Assembly: GCA_034509755.1 (NCBI GenBank)
Contig: CM067555.1
Location: forward strand, 9,060,142 to 9,124,141
Length of the DNA: 64,000 nucleotides
Origin: Anisodus tanguticus
Taxonomy: Eukaryota; Streptophyta; Magnoliopsida; Solanales; Solanaceae
Direction: 5' to 3'
Notes under the pieces: model-generated
The model's database searches: none
What the model was told of the DNA's origin: nothing
Seen by the model: the letters and a program-made list of their open reading frames with translations, nothing else
In this document: piece by piece, positions 23,701-36,500 of the stretch
How the letters are laid out: each line of letters begins with the position of its first letter
How positions within the stretch are numbered: position 1 is the stretch's first letter
Position numbers and translations under genes: made by a program

Positions 23701-25187
23701 TCACCTTCCCAAATGAGAGATCCTGAAATACACAACATTTTGAAAAGAAAGTAACACTGCAATTCAATTCTTTTGTCACATTTGAAACATACATAAGGTT
23801 AAACTTGAATGTTAGCACACATAAGACATTTCTAAGAATCTCACCTCCTCTTAAGTGATAATCACCAACATGTGAGATTCTAGCTGAATCACATGTAGGT
23901 AATTGCACTTTCCATGCATTTTCTATCAAATTTTTACCCTGTAAGTATTTATGATTACTAATCATATGATTAGTTGTACATGTGTCCATAGTCCATTTCA
24001 TCAGTGCTCTAGCATCAAAAGTACAGTTACCTGCCATGTTAACACTAACACTAGTCTCTATAACTGCAGGCTTGTTATTGAGTATGCTGAAGAGTTGTTG
24101 GTGTTGACTAGGTGTGAACTGATTTGCTGACATGTATTGTGAAGACAACTGATTTGGTGCCATATATTGTGAAGACATTCCTTGAAGTTGTTAAGGATTA
24201 TAGTTGAAACTTGGCATGAACTGTGAGTTTTGTGGGTGGTGGAAAAATTGTGAATCTTGTCCATAATGATGTTGTGAACTTTGTCTAAATTATTGTTGTT
24301 TATGCATGTGCTTCACATCCAGTTGGTGATATTGCATTCCATCCCTTTTCCCAGTGTCATCCAAAGAAAGACTTCCTTTTGTCACCATATTAGCCTTATT
24401 TGTTTTACCTTTAAAATTCTCAGGATATCTATTAAGCCTATATCAATCATCTTGTACATGTCAAGTCCTGTGACAAAAGTCATACTTCATCAACTTAAAA
24501 CAATCCGCTCTCAAGTGACCTTTCACATGACAAAAATCACAAAATGCATTAAGATTGTAAGGTTTCTTTTGCTTTGAACCTCCACTTCCACCTCTAGTTG
24601 TTGCAAACATAGCATATGATTTCATTGCATCCTGCATCATCCTACTTGTTCCTGCAACTATCATTTGACTTTCATCTTGATTAATCATTGCATACACTTG
24701 ATTCAGATTAGGCACTTATTACATCATTATCACCTAACTTCTAGCCTGATTGTAACTATCATTGAGTCTCATCAAGAACTGCAACATTCTCTATTTTATG
24801 CAAGTAATTAATAAATTCTTTGAATTTAGGGCAACAAGATGGTGGTGGTACTATAGAGTCATACTCATCCCAAATATCTTTGAGTCTAGAGTAATACATG
24901 GACACTAATAATGCTCCTTGCCTCACTGTAGATATCTCTTTATGTAATTGAAAAGCCCTCGAACTGTTTATTTTATCAAATCTATCTCTCGGTTCTTCCC
25001 AAATGTTGTGTGAATTAGAATTAAATAATATTCCATTAAGGTTCTTAGTCATATCTTCCATCAACCATGACACTACAATTGCATTACATTTATCCCATAA
25101 TCTCGCCAAATCTCCATGAAAATCATCTCTTTTCACCGTTCTATTGATAAAACCTATTTTATTCTTTTCTAATAGAGCTAATTTCAT
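20790..25187 (-). pseudogene. Copia 2 gag-pol pseudogene
   Basis: Minus strand, in order: gag with SWLMEDMTKNL (25187-24759); zinc knuckle CDFCHVKGHLRADC (within 24715-24461); protease (24178-23681), where the catalytic triplet reads DTC where DTG or DSG is expected; GAG-pre-integrase and integrase core (23510-22911) with MDVWGPY and PQQNGVVERKH; reverse transcriptase (22159-21638) with LVYVDDLLITGND (YVDD at plus 21757-21746); RNase H region (21585-20790). Frameshifts and stops separate each block. In working copies these proteins copy the RNA and insert the DNA; this copy cannot. Confidence 0.88.
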
Positions 25188-25511
25188 CGCCCTAATTCAT
25201 AAGGTATAGTTATCCATTTCAGTCCACATAATTCCAACTGATAACAAACCTGGTGCATCATGTGGATATAGGTATAGAGGATGATGATCGACGCTCATCG
25301 TCGTAGCTCCAGTAACTCCGTTCCTCAAATCTTCTCTATTGATTCACATTACTACTGATTTGTGTGATTTCAAGTCTTAATTGCACTCGTAAGCAACAAT
25401 TACTCACTCGCAATCAATGATTTCTTCAATTCTCGATTTCTCTAATCCCAATTATAGATCCCCCGAATTTTTCACTGCATGTGAAAGAATCTCCCCCGAT
25501 CTACGTTTATT

Positions 25512-25527
25512 GACAACTCTGATACCA
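25512..25527 (-). promoter_or_regulatory. Primer binding site of copia 2
   Basis: On the minus strand TGGTATCAGAGTTGTC directly follows the 5' LTR, complementary to initiator Met-tRNA in its first ten bases. Confidence 0.82.
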
Positions 25528-25805
25528 TGTGAAAAGAAACAAATGTTCATATGAAAGCAATCGCCATTGGAGAGAGTTTGGAGCTCAAGATGAGCAGAAA
25601 ATGGAAATATCTGATTAAGAAACAAGTGCAGTACATTGTGTAGTTATATACAAGTGACAGTTGAGCCATTCATAACCACCTATCACTATCATTCCACTCT
25701 AACTAACAATTAATTACACTCAACAAACTCATAACTAACTAAATAATAAGTGTCCCATGTGTTACACCTTATGGTACATGAGTGCACTTCCCTATTTCTT
25801 TCACA
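25528..25805 (-). repeat. Copia 2 5' LTR
   Basis: 278-bp LTR on the minus strand, TGTGAAAGAAATAGG at its start (plus 25805) and CTTTTCACA at its end (plus 25528). It contains the longer, intact version of the terminus that is altered in the 3' LTR. Confidence 0.82.
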
Positions 25806-26750
25806 AAAAATTACTTCAGTTACAAAAATTAACATTTTTGAGTAATTTCTAACTAAAATAGAAAATACACTCAAAAGTTGGATATTTTTTAAAACTAAAT
25901 ATCAATTTTATTATAAACAAGCAAAAGTATAAAAAGGGGTGGTTATATGGTAACCACATAACAAAAGAGGAATGACAAACCATTCATAGAGGGATCTCTT
26001 TCTAAATAAGTTAGCTCTCAAAAATAGTTTGAACAAATGCCGAGTCTGTTAACTTCTAATAAATTCATCATTTGTTCTAATCTAGTTGGACAATAATTAG
26101 CTTCTTCTTATTGATGCTAAAATTGGTCATGCCACATTTATCCAATTATAAGAGCCAATAGCTTCCTTATTAGGTAGACTTTGTGAATTTTGGTATACAA
26201 TTTGATTAAGATAGAACCCCTGTTTAGAGAGTATATTTGCAACTAAGTTAGCTATAGTAGTGTCTGACAATACCTTCAAGCTTGTTAAGCCAGTCTTGAA
26301 TAACTTCTATAAGCTGAAGGAATTTCGATGAAGGTTTATTGGTACCATTGGTCATATTCATAATGAGTTCTCGAGAATGATATTACCCAAACTCAGGGTA
26401 GAGTTGTATTGTAGTCCAATAGTAGCTACTCTAATTTATGCGAGGTTGTTGTTGCAAAAGTTGGGCATGTATCTTAATTCTAACATGTAAAAGTTAACCA
26501 TAGAGCTAACTCTACAACGATCGCTAGACGACATTTGCATCGAAAGTCTAAAGAATAGCCTAATTTGGCTTAATCCTATTATGCTTTTTGTCCATCCACG
26601 TTGGTATTGGTTATATTGAAACAATGCAAATTAATTTATCATCTTATTTTACTCAGCATCAGTGATTATCTTTGCACTGCCCAATTTCGACATAGATTTT
26701 GAATACAACCTTCCGTTTTCTCCTCCTTTCTACTCACGTTGATAATTATA
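25806..26750. other. Intergenic, nothing recognised
   Basis: AT-rich, no open frame with a known motif and no clear repeat structure. Confidence 0.5.
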
Positions 26751-27014
26751 TTAATTTTAACTTGTTATACTTTTAAGTGGTGTTTGGATCGGTGAAAGTA
26801 CACCATATGAATTATAAATTTATAACACATGAATTAATGATCTTGAAATTATTTAGCACTTATAATTTATTATCTTGTTAAATTAATTTTAACTTGTTAT
26901 ACTTTTAGATGGTGTTTGAATCATGAAAACACAACATATAAATTATAAATTCGTAACACATAGAGTTAATAATCTCTGAATTATTTAGTACTTATAATTT
27001 ATTTGACTAATTGC
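26751..27014. repeat. 132-bp diverged tandem duplication
   Basis: TTAATTTTAACTTGTTATAC starts at 26751 and again at 26883. The two units agree over about 130 bases with scattered substitutions and include GGTGTTTG(G/A)ATC. It may be two side-by-side MITE copies, but no clear terminal repeats were seen. Confidence 0.65.
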
Positions 27015-27096
27015 ATTAAAATGGGATATCTAAAATATGTGTGGGATTTTAAGTTGAATAAAATTGTTAACTTTTCCCCCCATCAACCTTACTTTT

Positions 27097-27331
27097 TTAA
27101 TAAAAAGGCTTTGATAGAAGGCAATTTATAATTTGTGGCATCCATAATGAAGGTTTCAGATTCGAAACCCCTTGTTTAATAAGAAATTTGACTTCTGAGT
27201 TGAGCTCGTCGCAAAGAAATTGCTTGCATAATAAGGGATATCTCTCCCGAATAATCACACAAAAGCGGAGTTTACATTGTGCATGGTGCATATCGAAGGA
27301 TAGCCGACGCGGGTCCTTGTCATAAAAAAAA
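27097..27331 (+). repeat. Probable tRNA-derived SINE
   Basis: A B-box-like stretch AGATTCGAAACCCC (about 27157) lies in a roughly 230-bp unit that ends in poly(A) at about 27331. Form and ending fit a Solanaceae SINE, but the A box is not clear and no target duplication was found. Confidence 0.4.
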
Positions 27332-27593
27332 ACTAAATAAATATAAAATAATATTTAACTGACATTTGAATAGTAGTCCAAAATATAAAACCGCATAATT
27401 TTCTAAACAATCCAACCCATTACCATGAAAGCCGACCCGCTTTAAGCTGATTGTTCACACTCTTTGAATCAACGTTCCGAAGGACTTTTCAGTCGAGATC
27501 TCTATATACTCCATCTCCAATTTCAATTTCTTTCAAATTTATCAGGATTTGTAAGTGAATTACGCTGTTAAGATTTGTAAATAGTTTACGAAA

Positions 27594-30500
27594 ATGATGG
27601 CTGAAGATCTTGGCGTTGAGGCAAAAGAAGCCTCGGTTCGTGAGGTCGCTAAGCTTTTGCCTTTACCTGAGCTTTTACAGGCTATTTCTTCCATCAAAGC
27701 CGATTACATTGCTCGTCAACAGGTTTTACATAGATCCACTCCTTTTGTTTATGTATTATGCTGATTTTTTGTTGTTTTATTTGTTCTGTTTAGGGAAATT
27801 ATTGTCAATTTGTAGTTCAATTGTATTAAGGAGCTGTTACAAGAAACATTTGAGTTGTTAAATGTGTTACCTAGTAGTTGAAGAGTCTTTTTGAAGTGAA
27901 AAATGATAGAGCAATGTGAATTTTGGAGATGAACATGATTATATCTTAATTCAAGTTTAAATAATTTTATCTGTGGAAAAATTAATCGTGATCAAGAAAT
28001 TGTTTAGAGCTACCTGGTATCAGATACAGTGTTATCAAAAGCAAAAAGCGCAAAAAGAAAAAAACTTTAAGGTCCATTGGGGCTTTAAGCACAAAACGAA
28101 AAATAAAGCGTGGGTTTTCATGTAAAAAGGTGCAAATGGAGAAAGCATACAAATATGTATGTTTAGTCACAAGACCAATAATTATAAGCATGAACAACAA
28201 ATATATGGACAAAGAAATTGAATTTTCTTTACTATAAAGTGAAGTATCAAATTGTTTAGCGTCACCTCTTATGGAAACACTCATTCACAAGAAAAAGTTT
28301 GTCTTAGATCCTTGATGACGACACTAAAACTCACATTAAGCGAGGCTAAGCGCTCAACATGTTGTGAGCCTCGTTTCAGGGCTTAAGCGCGCCTTTGACA
28401 ACATTGATAAGATAATTAGTCACTTTTTTTATTTTGCCACATAACTGTGTTGTTTTGAACTTTTAGGTTTGTTCGCTAAGTCATTATCTCTATATTTCAG
28501 TTGCTTTTCACATTGCTCTGTTGTTGAAAATCTAAAACTAATGTAGAAAATGTCATAAATACAAAGAATTAATACGTTGTGGTTATCTGTTAAAGTGATT
28601 TAATTACCTGCTAAAAGAAAATAGGACTTTTTGCATGATTATAAGCGAGTTGTTGATGGAACTTAACTGGCTTGCTTAGCCTCAATTTATCACACATTGT
28701 AACATTCCTACTATGAAGGTCCAATTCTGGCTGATGTTGTTGCACATGGTCATGATTATTGGTGGCTTTCTTGTAGAGAAGCTTCTCGTTTCCTTCTAGT
28801 TTCAACTTAGTGGTCTGAACTTAAATTGAACTTGCACTACATTACTTAAGATCTGGTACTCTTTCATGTTGAATCAGGCAAATGATGCACAACTTAGTAC
28901 GATGGTCGCTGAGCAGGTATGTGGATTCTTCCATTTGACGTTTAGACAACTCATTCTTATGTCTAGATAATGTTATTGCAATTTCTTCTGGTTTTTGCTA
29001 CATTTTGAGCTGAGGGTCTATCGGAAACAACCTCTCTACCTTTACAAGGTAGGGGTAAGGTCTGCGTACACTCTACCCTCTCCCGACCCCACCTGGTGGG
29101 ATTATACTGGGTATGTTGTTTTTGTTGTTTTGCTGCATTTTGACTTGAAAGCTTTTGAAGCTCTAATTTCCATCTTGTAACTTTTTCTTACAGCGAGAGA
29201 AATGTTTGCTATGAGAAACTTTTTCTGTCTCCAGATACTAAAATCTATCTGCTGCATAATTTTCTGGAATGCAGGTTGAGCAAGCTCAAGCTGGTCTGCA
29301 ATCACTTTCCTTATCTCAGAAGACTATAAACCAGCTCCGAGAAAGCTTCCTTTCTATTGAAAAGTATAATAATGATTCACTATTTTTGTTACATATGGCA
29401 TTATATCTTGAGTGTGAGCTGAGTTCTTTCTTCTTGAACCAGGCTTTGTCAAGAGTGCCAAACTTTAATCGAAAATCATGACCAGATAAAGATTCTCAGT
29501 AATACTAGGAATAATTTGAACACTACTTTGAAGGTATGTCTTGCTCATATCTTTTTGTACCAAGGTTTCAGTTAGAGCAGGTAAGTTTAATTTTTATGAC
29601 CTTTTCCTTAAAGTAACATCTTCCATCAAATCATGCTACACTGTCATTGCCCAGTCCACTGCACAATGTCATATAGGTTACTAGTATTTCTGCTATAATA
29701 AACTCTGCTTGTGCACCTAACATTAATTTTTTTGTTGCTTCACTAATTATCAATCCATATAATTGCTTCGTCTCTCTAGGATGTGGAGGGAATGATGTCA
29801 ATTTCAGTAGAGGCGTCTGAAGCACGGGATTCTCTTAGAGATGATAAGGAACTAATTAACACCTATGAAGTAGGTTCTTCTCAGATTTATGACTTTCTTA
29901 ATCATCAACTCTCTCTCTAGTCTTGTGCTGATAGTCCGGTGCGTCTAATTTAAATTGGTTATAGAGATTAACAACTCTAGATGGAAAGCGAAGGTTCGCG
30001 CTAGCTGCTGCAGGGTCTCATAAAGAAGAGGTCGGTAGACTAAGGTCAGTATCTTATTTTTTCTTAATTTTATGTTCATTTAGGTTGAATCATAGAACAA
30101 GGCCCTATTTTCTGACCCTCAGAATTTAAAATTTGTCGACAGTTCACATTTTACCTGTACTGCTTTTGGTTCTTGATATGATATTAATATTTATTCAGTG
30201 CAAGAAAATATTCATGTTGGATAAACACAGTCAGAGTCGCTGAAGTCGCGGGTTAGCAGCTCTCTTTATGGAGAAAATAGTGACGATCAGCCTAGACGTG
30301 CTAGTTTCAATTTCTGAATAGCTGATGTAGTAAATTATGTAGATGACTGACGAAGGAACGTTGCAACAACATACCATATCAAAAGAAAAAAAGGAAGAAC
30401 ATTGCTGCAACATCCAATATCACTACCAGAAAATCGCTAATTCCGATGGAATTTGGCTCGTCCGTAACGTTTCCGATAGGCTTTCCATCGGAAATCCCTT

Positions 30501-33500
30501 AGTGACGAGCCAGATGCCGATGGGACATCCGTTGGAAATTAAAGATTCTACGTGTAGTGAATTGTTCTTGTCTTAATCTCATCCGAACAATTACATGCTA
30601 CTTAAACTGTGTCTGCAGTGAATTGATAATTATTATAGTAGAACATATAAACAGCTTTTCATCCGCTGATTGTTAGAAGACCTCTTTCTCTTTGTTGGCA
30701 TTGGAATCTGACCATTTTGATTTGGAACTTTTGAAATTCGTCAGAGAATATTTTGAAGATGTGGATCAAACATGGGAGACCTTTGAGAAGACACTGTGGG
30801 CCCATATTGCGAATTTCTCTAAGCTGGCTAAGGAAAGGTATCGTTGATTGTTTAACGAATTATTTATCAAGCCGTCCAACCATGCTGCCTGCATATAATC
30901 TTGTTCTTTTTAGGAGTTAATACTTTGTGTTGCATGCTTATAAAGTACATAATTTGTGAAATTTTCTTCAAAGTTCAGCCACTAGTGTGGTCGGTGGAAG
31001 GCCTTCTTTCTTCATTTTTCTTCTTGTTTTTGTGAGATAAATGGTGTTATTGGGATGGACATCTAATGCTGAAATCCGCATATACAAACATATAAATCCA
31101 AGATTAGAAGAGGCTGAAAAAAGAAGAGAAAAGTAAATGGTGTTATTGGGATGGACATCTAATGCTGAAATCTGCATATACAAACATATAAATCCAAGAT
31201 TAGAAGAGGCTGAAAAAAGAAGAGAAAAATAATCTCAAATCCAAGCTATATCCTTAAGTAACTAACCATATGAGTCAAATTGCATGGTTTTCCTTGTTCT
31301 TTTCTTTCTCAGTGTCTAGCAAGTTGGATAGCTTTCCCTAATGTTGATGATTATAAAGACCAGGTTGCACCAAAAAGCTAATTTGAGATTAGGGATGAGG
31401 GGGTGGTTGGAAAGGGCTATAGAAGAAGTAGAGGTGAGGGAAGCAGTGACGAGTTGTGCAGGGATAAGGCATCGGGATCGGACGGATTCACCTTAGCTTT
31501 CTTTTAACAGTGTTGGAGTATAGTAAAAGGTGAGCTGATGGAGACCATTGTGGAATTTCAAGATACTTGAGAGATCGAGAGAAGTCTTAATGCATCTTTC
31601 ATTACCATTGTGCCAAAGAAGGAAGGAGCGACAAGTATAAAATACTTCGAACCTATTAGGAAGCGTTTATAAGATTATCTCTAAAGTGCTTTTTAATAGA
31701 TTAAAAAAGGTTTTGGATGAGACGATGTCCACTTCTCAAAATGCTTTTGTGTAAGGAAGACAAATTCTAGATGCAGCTTTGGTGGCAAATGAAGTGGTGG
31801 ACTCCAGAAAGAAGAAAGGTGTGCCGGGTATTTTATGTAAGTTGGATCTTGAGAAAACGTACAACCATGTGAATTGGGATTTTTTGGATTTCATAATAGT
31901 GAAAATGGGCTTTGGGGACAAATGGAGAAGACGGATCAAGTTTTGCATTTCTACTGCCAATTCTTTGTTATGGTGAATGGGAGTCCATGCGGGTTCTTTG
32001 GGAGTTCGAGTGGTTTGAGGCAAGGGAATCCTTTATCTCTTATATTATTCATTTTGGTGATGGAAGCTTTGAGCAAGATGATGGATAGGGCAGTCAGTGG
32101 AGGTTTTTTGAAGGGATTTAATGCTTCCTTCAGAGGTCATAGTAATGTGACAGTTACACATCTTTTATTTGTAGATGATACGTTGGTCTTTTCTGATGTA
32201 GAGGTGTCCCAGCTAGATCACTTGGGACAGATCCTTTTGTGGTTCCAGGTTGTGTCAGGCCTAAAGATCAATCTCAGAAAATGTGAGATCACTCAGGTGG
32301 GAGTAGTGGATAATATCGAGGAGATGGCGCCGTTGCTGAATTGCAAGGTGGGTACTCTACCTACTACCTATCTTGGATTACCATTGGGTGCGTCAAAGAA
32401 AGATCTGACAGTGTGGAATCTGGTGATAGAGAGAGTAGAGAAGCGGCTAGTAGGTTGGCAAAAGAGGTACTTATCGAAAGGGGGCAAGGAAGTATTGATC
32501 AAAACACTCTGTCATGCATTCCTACATATTTCATGTCACTCTTGCAGTTGTCACTCTTGCAGTTGTCACATCTCCAAAAGAATGGGGAGGTTTCGGAGTG
32601 AAAGACCTCAAGTTGTTCAATAATGCTTTGCTAGGGAAGTGGATGTAGAGATTTGGGGTGGAGGAGAATGATTTGTGGAGGGTGGTAGCGGAAAAGTATG
32701 GTATCATGGAAGGTGGATGGAGGACCAAAAATATTACAACTCCGTTTGGGTGTGGATTATGGAGGAGTATTATGAAGGGGTGGGAGGATTTTGGTGGTCA
32801 TATTTCTTTTAAGATTGGGGATGGAACCAGGATTAACTTTTGGACACATAAGTGGTGTGGGGAGAGCGAGTTGAGGGAAGTCTTCCCTAACTTATACCGA
32901 GTGTCTTGCCAAAGAGAGATGACGGTCCATCAGATTCGTATGTCACATGAAGCGGTAACTCATTAGGATTTGAGATTTAGAAGGAACCGTCAGGACTGGG
33001 AGATGGAAGAATTTTACAATTTGACTGAGATATTGTATGAGCTGGATAATTCAGCCAACATCTCAGATGCATGGAGTTGGCGGGCGAATGAAAACGGATT
33101 ATTTACTGGCAGATCTTATTACAAGTGTTTATTGGTGAGAGAGGAATGTACTTTCCCTCATGATTCTATTTGGATTCCTAGAGCACCGAGGAAGGTGTGT
33201 TTCTTTGTGTGGTTGGCGGCAAGGGGTGTGATCTTAACAACGGAAAATCTAAGAAAGAAAAGAATTAACTTTGTAAGTTGGTGCTTTATGTGCAAGAGTT
33301 CGGGCGAAAATGTAGATCACCTTCTATTGCATTGAAAAGTGGCTAATAGGTTATGGAGGGTGGCTCTTAATTTGTTTGGGATGCAATGGGTGATGCCGGA
33401 CACAATGAACGAGGCTTTGCAAAGCTGGACTCATAGGATGGGGAAGAGAAGACTAAGGGAATGGAGTGTTGCCCCCTTAGCAATCATATGAGTTATTTGG

Positions 33501-36500
33501 AAAGAGAGAAATCGGAGGGCTTTTGAAGGGGTGGAACAAGATTTTGTAAAAATGCAAAGTAGTATGTTGTCTCTAGTTTCATTTTGGTGTACTTATGAGG
33601 TCCCTATTTGTATAGAGGATTGGATCTCTTTTGTTGAGAACCATATTTCGGTGTAGGTTCTCTTCTTTTGGTATACGCCTTGTACACGGGATTCCCACAA
33701 TTGTCAATAAAATTATTTACCTTATCAAAAAAAAAAAGAGACATGCAATTAGGAATCTAGGCTAGACAATACCATGTAATATGTTTGTATTGTTATCTAG
33801 ATCCTACATAATTGTCCACATACAATCAGTTAGATCAGTTTGTACTGTTCTTTACAATCAGTTTGTACTGTTCTTTAGTGTAATTTATTTATCTTATTTA
33901 GTTGTGTTAGCTACTGCTTCCTGTTGTTAGTATGCGCTACCATTGCGTATTTGATTTTACTATCTGCATGTTCACAATGCTTTAATTTCTCATCTGAGTC
34001 TGACCGTTTCTCATACTTTGTTTTGCTTTGCTTGTTTTGCGTGATTATGCTTTGTCTTGAGCCGATGGTCTCCCGGAAACAACCGCTCTACCTACCAAGG
34101 TGGATGTAAGGTCTGTGTACATTCTACCCTCCCCAGACCCCACGTTGTGGGATTTCACTGGGTATGTTGTTGTTGTTGTTACAATCAGTTAGATCAGAAG
34201 CTACAATATCACTTTAAGCTTCTCCTTGTTCTTCGCTGTCCTTATTTTATTCTTGGTTCTGTACTCTAAATTGTTCGCTCTATAACCACTTTCATAGACC
34301 TAGTTTGCTTTCCGTCTATCTTTATTAAGTATTATGATTTGTGATTGTCGTTTATAATTTCAAGTAGTAAACTTATTCATGTACCTTACAAAAAAAGGAG
34401 TATAACTTGTTCTTCATGTGTTAATTGACTTCTTCTAATTTGTGCTGAATGTCTTAAAATTTCATTTATTTATTTTTTAGATTCTGATCATGCTATTTGT
34501 TTGTTTGGCATAATTTTCAGCCCACAAACACTCGTCCGTGCTATAAGGTATGTTAAATGAAAATTTTCATGGTCAATGCTGAGTTGATTAATTAGACATC
34601 TGTTTCCATTTATATTTAACATACTTGTACTGTGTCGGAGCTGCCACTGTTATGCCCATAATCTTGGGCGATATTGCACATTTACAGTGTCGTACCTTCT
34701 TGCTCATTAATATATGTTTCATGAATCCGGGATCTAGACTGCTTATTTATTCACCTTTCTCCAGGGTTGTTGAAATGCAAGAAATCCTAGATCAGCAACT
34801 CGCAGAAGAAGCAGCTGAGGCTGAGGGAGGTGGTGCTATGGCTTCAGTCGCAAATCCTCGAAGAAATGCCAAGTAGGTTGCTATCTTGCCTGGTTTGTTC
34901 TTTGTTTAACTTTCTGCATGCATCAGACATGTCAAAGTATATCAATGAATATTCTGATTAATGTTTTGGTCTGCAGAAAAACAACTTCTAATAATCTCAC
35001 ACAGCAGAAGTTGAAGGTTCAGGGAAAGGGATACAAAGACAAATGTTATGAAAGTATAAGGAAGTCCGTTGAAGCATGTTTTGACAAATTGCTTGATCAG
35101 GAAGACCTTAAAGCAGCTATAGAGGAAGCTAGAGTGGTTAGAATAACTGCTTTTACATGTCGACGTGTTCAACTTGCCTGCATTTAGAAGTTAAAACCGT
35201 TTACTTCTCCAAAGACAATATTTATAAGCGACTAAAAGAGAATGATTCTAAAGTAGAATATAATATGGTCAAAAAAGCATACATTCATCTTTCATGAAGT
35301 CTTTCCTTTTGATAAAACTCTCAATGCTTATCAAGGACCTCCTGGCCTGTTGTCTGTCAGGTATAGTATTCATCTTTGTGAGAAAATATTATTATTGAAT
35401 TGTTGTGTTTACATGATTAGACTGAGCCCTATTTATAGACACTACGTTACAATCTTTTTCCTAGTATGATACTATATATGAAATCCTATTCCTATTCTAA
35501 CACTCCCCTCAAGATGGTGCATTCAAATTATATGTACCGAGCTTGTTACAGATGTAATTAATACGAGGACCAGCGAGAGACTTGGTGAAAATATCTACTA
35601 GCTGATCGCTCGACTTCACAAATTTTGTAACAATATCTCCGGAGATAATCTTTTCTCTGACAAAGTGACAGTCAATCTCAATGTGCTAAGTCCTCTCATG
35701 AAATACCGGATTTGATGCGATATGGAAGACTGCTTTGTTATCACACACAAGTTTCATTTGACTGATTTCTCCAAATTTTAGTTCGAGCAATTGCTTAATC
35801 CAAACTAGCTCACAAGTTGCTACAACCATTGCTCGATATTCTGATTCAGCACTAGATCGAGCAATGACACTCTGTTTCTTACTCTTCCAGGACACTAAAT
35901 TACCTCCTATTAACACACAATATCCGGATGTAGAACGTCTATTAGAGGGTGATCCTGCATAATCAGCGTCTGTATATCCAACGATATGCTCATGGCCTTG
36001 ATCTTCGAAAAGAAGTCCTTTATCTGGAGCTGACTTAATATATAGCAGAATGCGGACAACTGCATCCCAATGACTATCATAGGGAGAATCCATAAACTGA
36101 CTTACAACACTCACAGAAAACGAAATGTTAGGTCTAGTCACTGTGAGATAATTCAACTTACCAACCAACCGCCTATATCTTCCAGGATCACTAAGTGGCT
36201 CCCCCTGACCTGGCAGGAGTTTAGCATTTGGATCCATAGGAGTGTCAATGGGTCTACATCCCATCATTACCGTCTCCTCAAGAATGTCTAAGGCATACTT
36301 GCGCTGTGAAATAACAATACCTGACGTGGATTGGGCAACCTCAATACCTAGAAAATACTTCGGTCTATCGAGATCTTTAGTCTAAAATGCTGAAAGAGAT
36401 GCCGCTTTAAATGAGTGACACCCTCTTGATCATTGCCAGTTATAACGATATCGTCAACATAAACCACCAAATAAATACTCAAATCTAGAGCAGAATGTCG

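Larger units (their letters stand above)
20491..25805 (-). mobile_element. Ty1/copia retrotransposon 2
   Basis: On the minus strand: 5' LTR 25805-25528, primer site, gag, protease, integrase, reverse transcriptase, RNase H, purine tract, 3' LTR 20753-20491. LTRs start TGTGAAAGAAATAGGGAAGT. The family differs from copia 1 and 3 in LTR sequence and in its single zinc knuckle. No clean target duplication was found, and the far end of the 3' LTR diverges from the 5' LTR. All frames are broken. Confidence 0.88.

Noticed and set aside
28995..29180. 61-aa frame in SEC6 intron 2
   Set aside because: It covers a SINE tail; the splice sites of exons 2 and 3 are clear.
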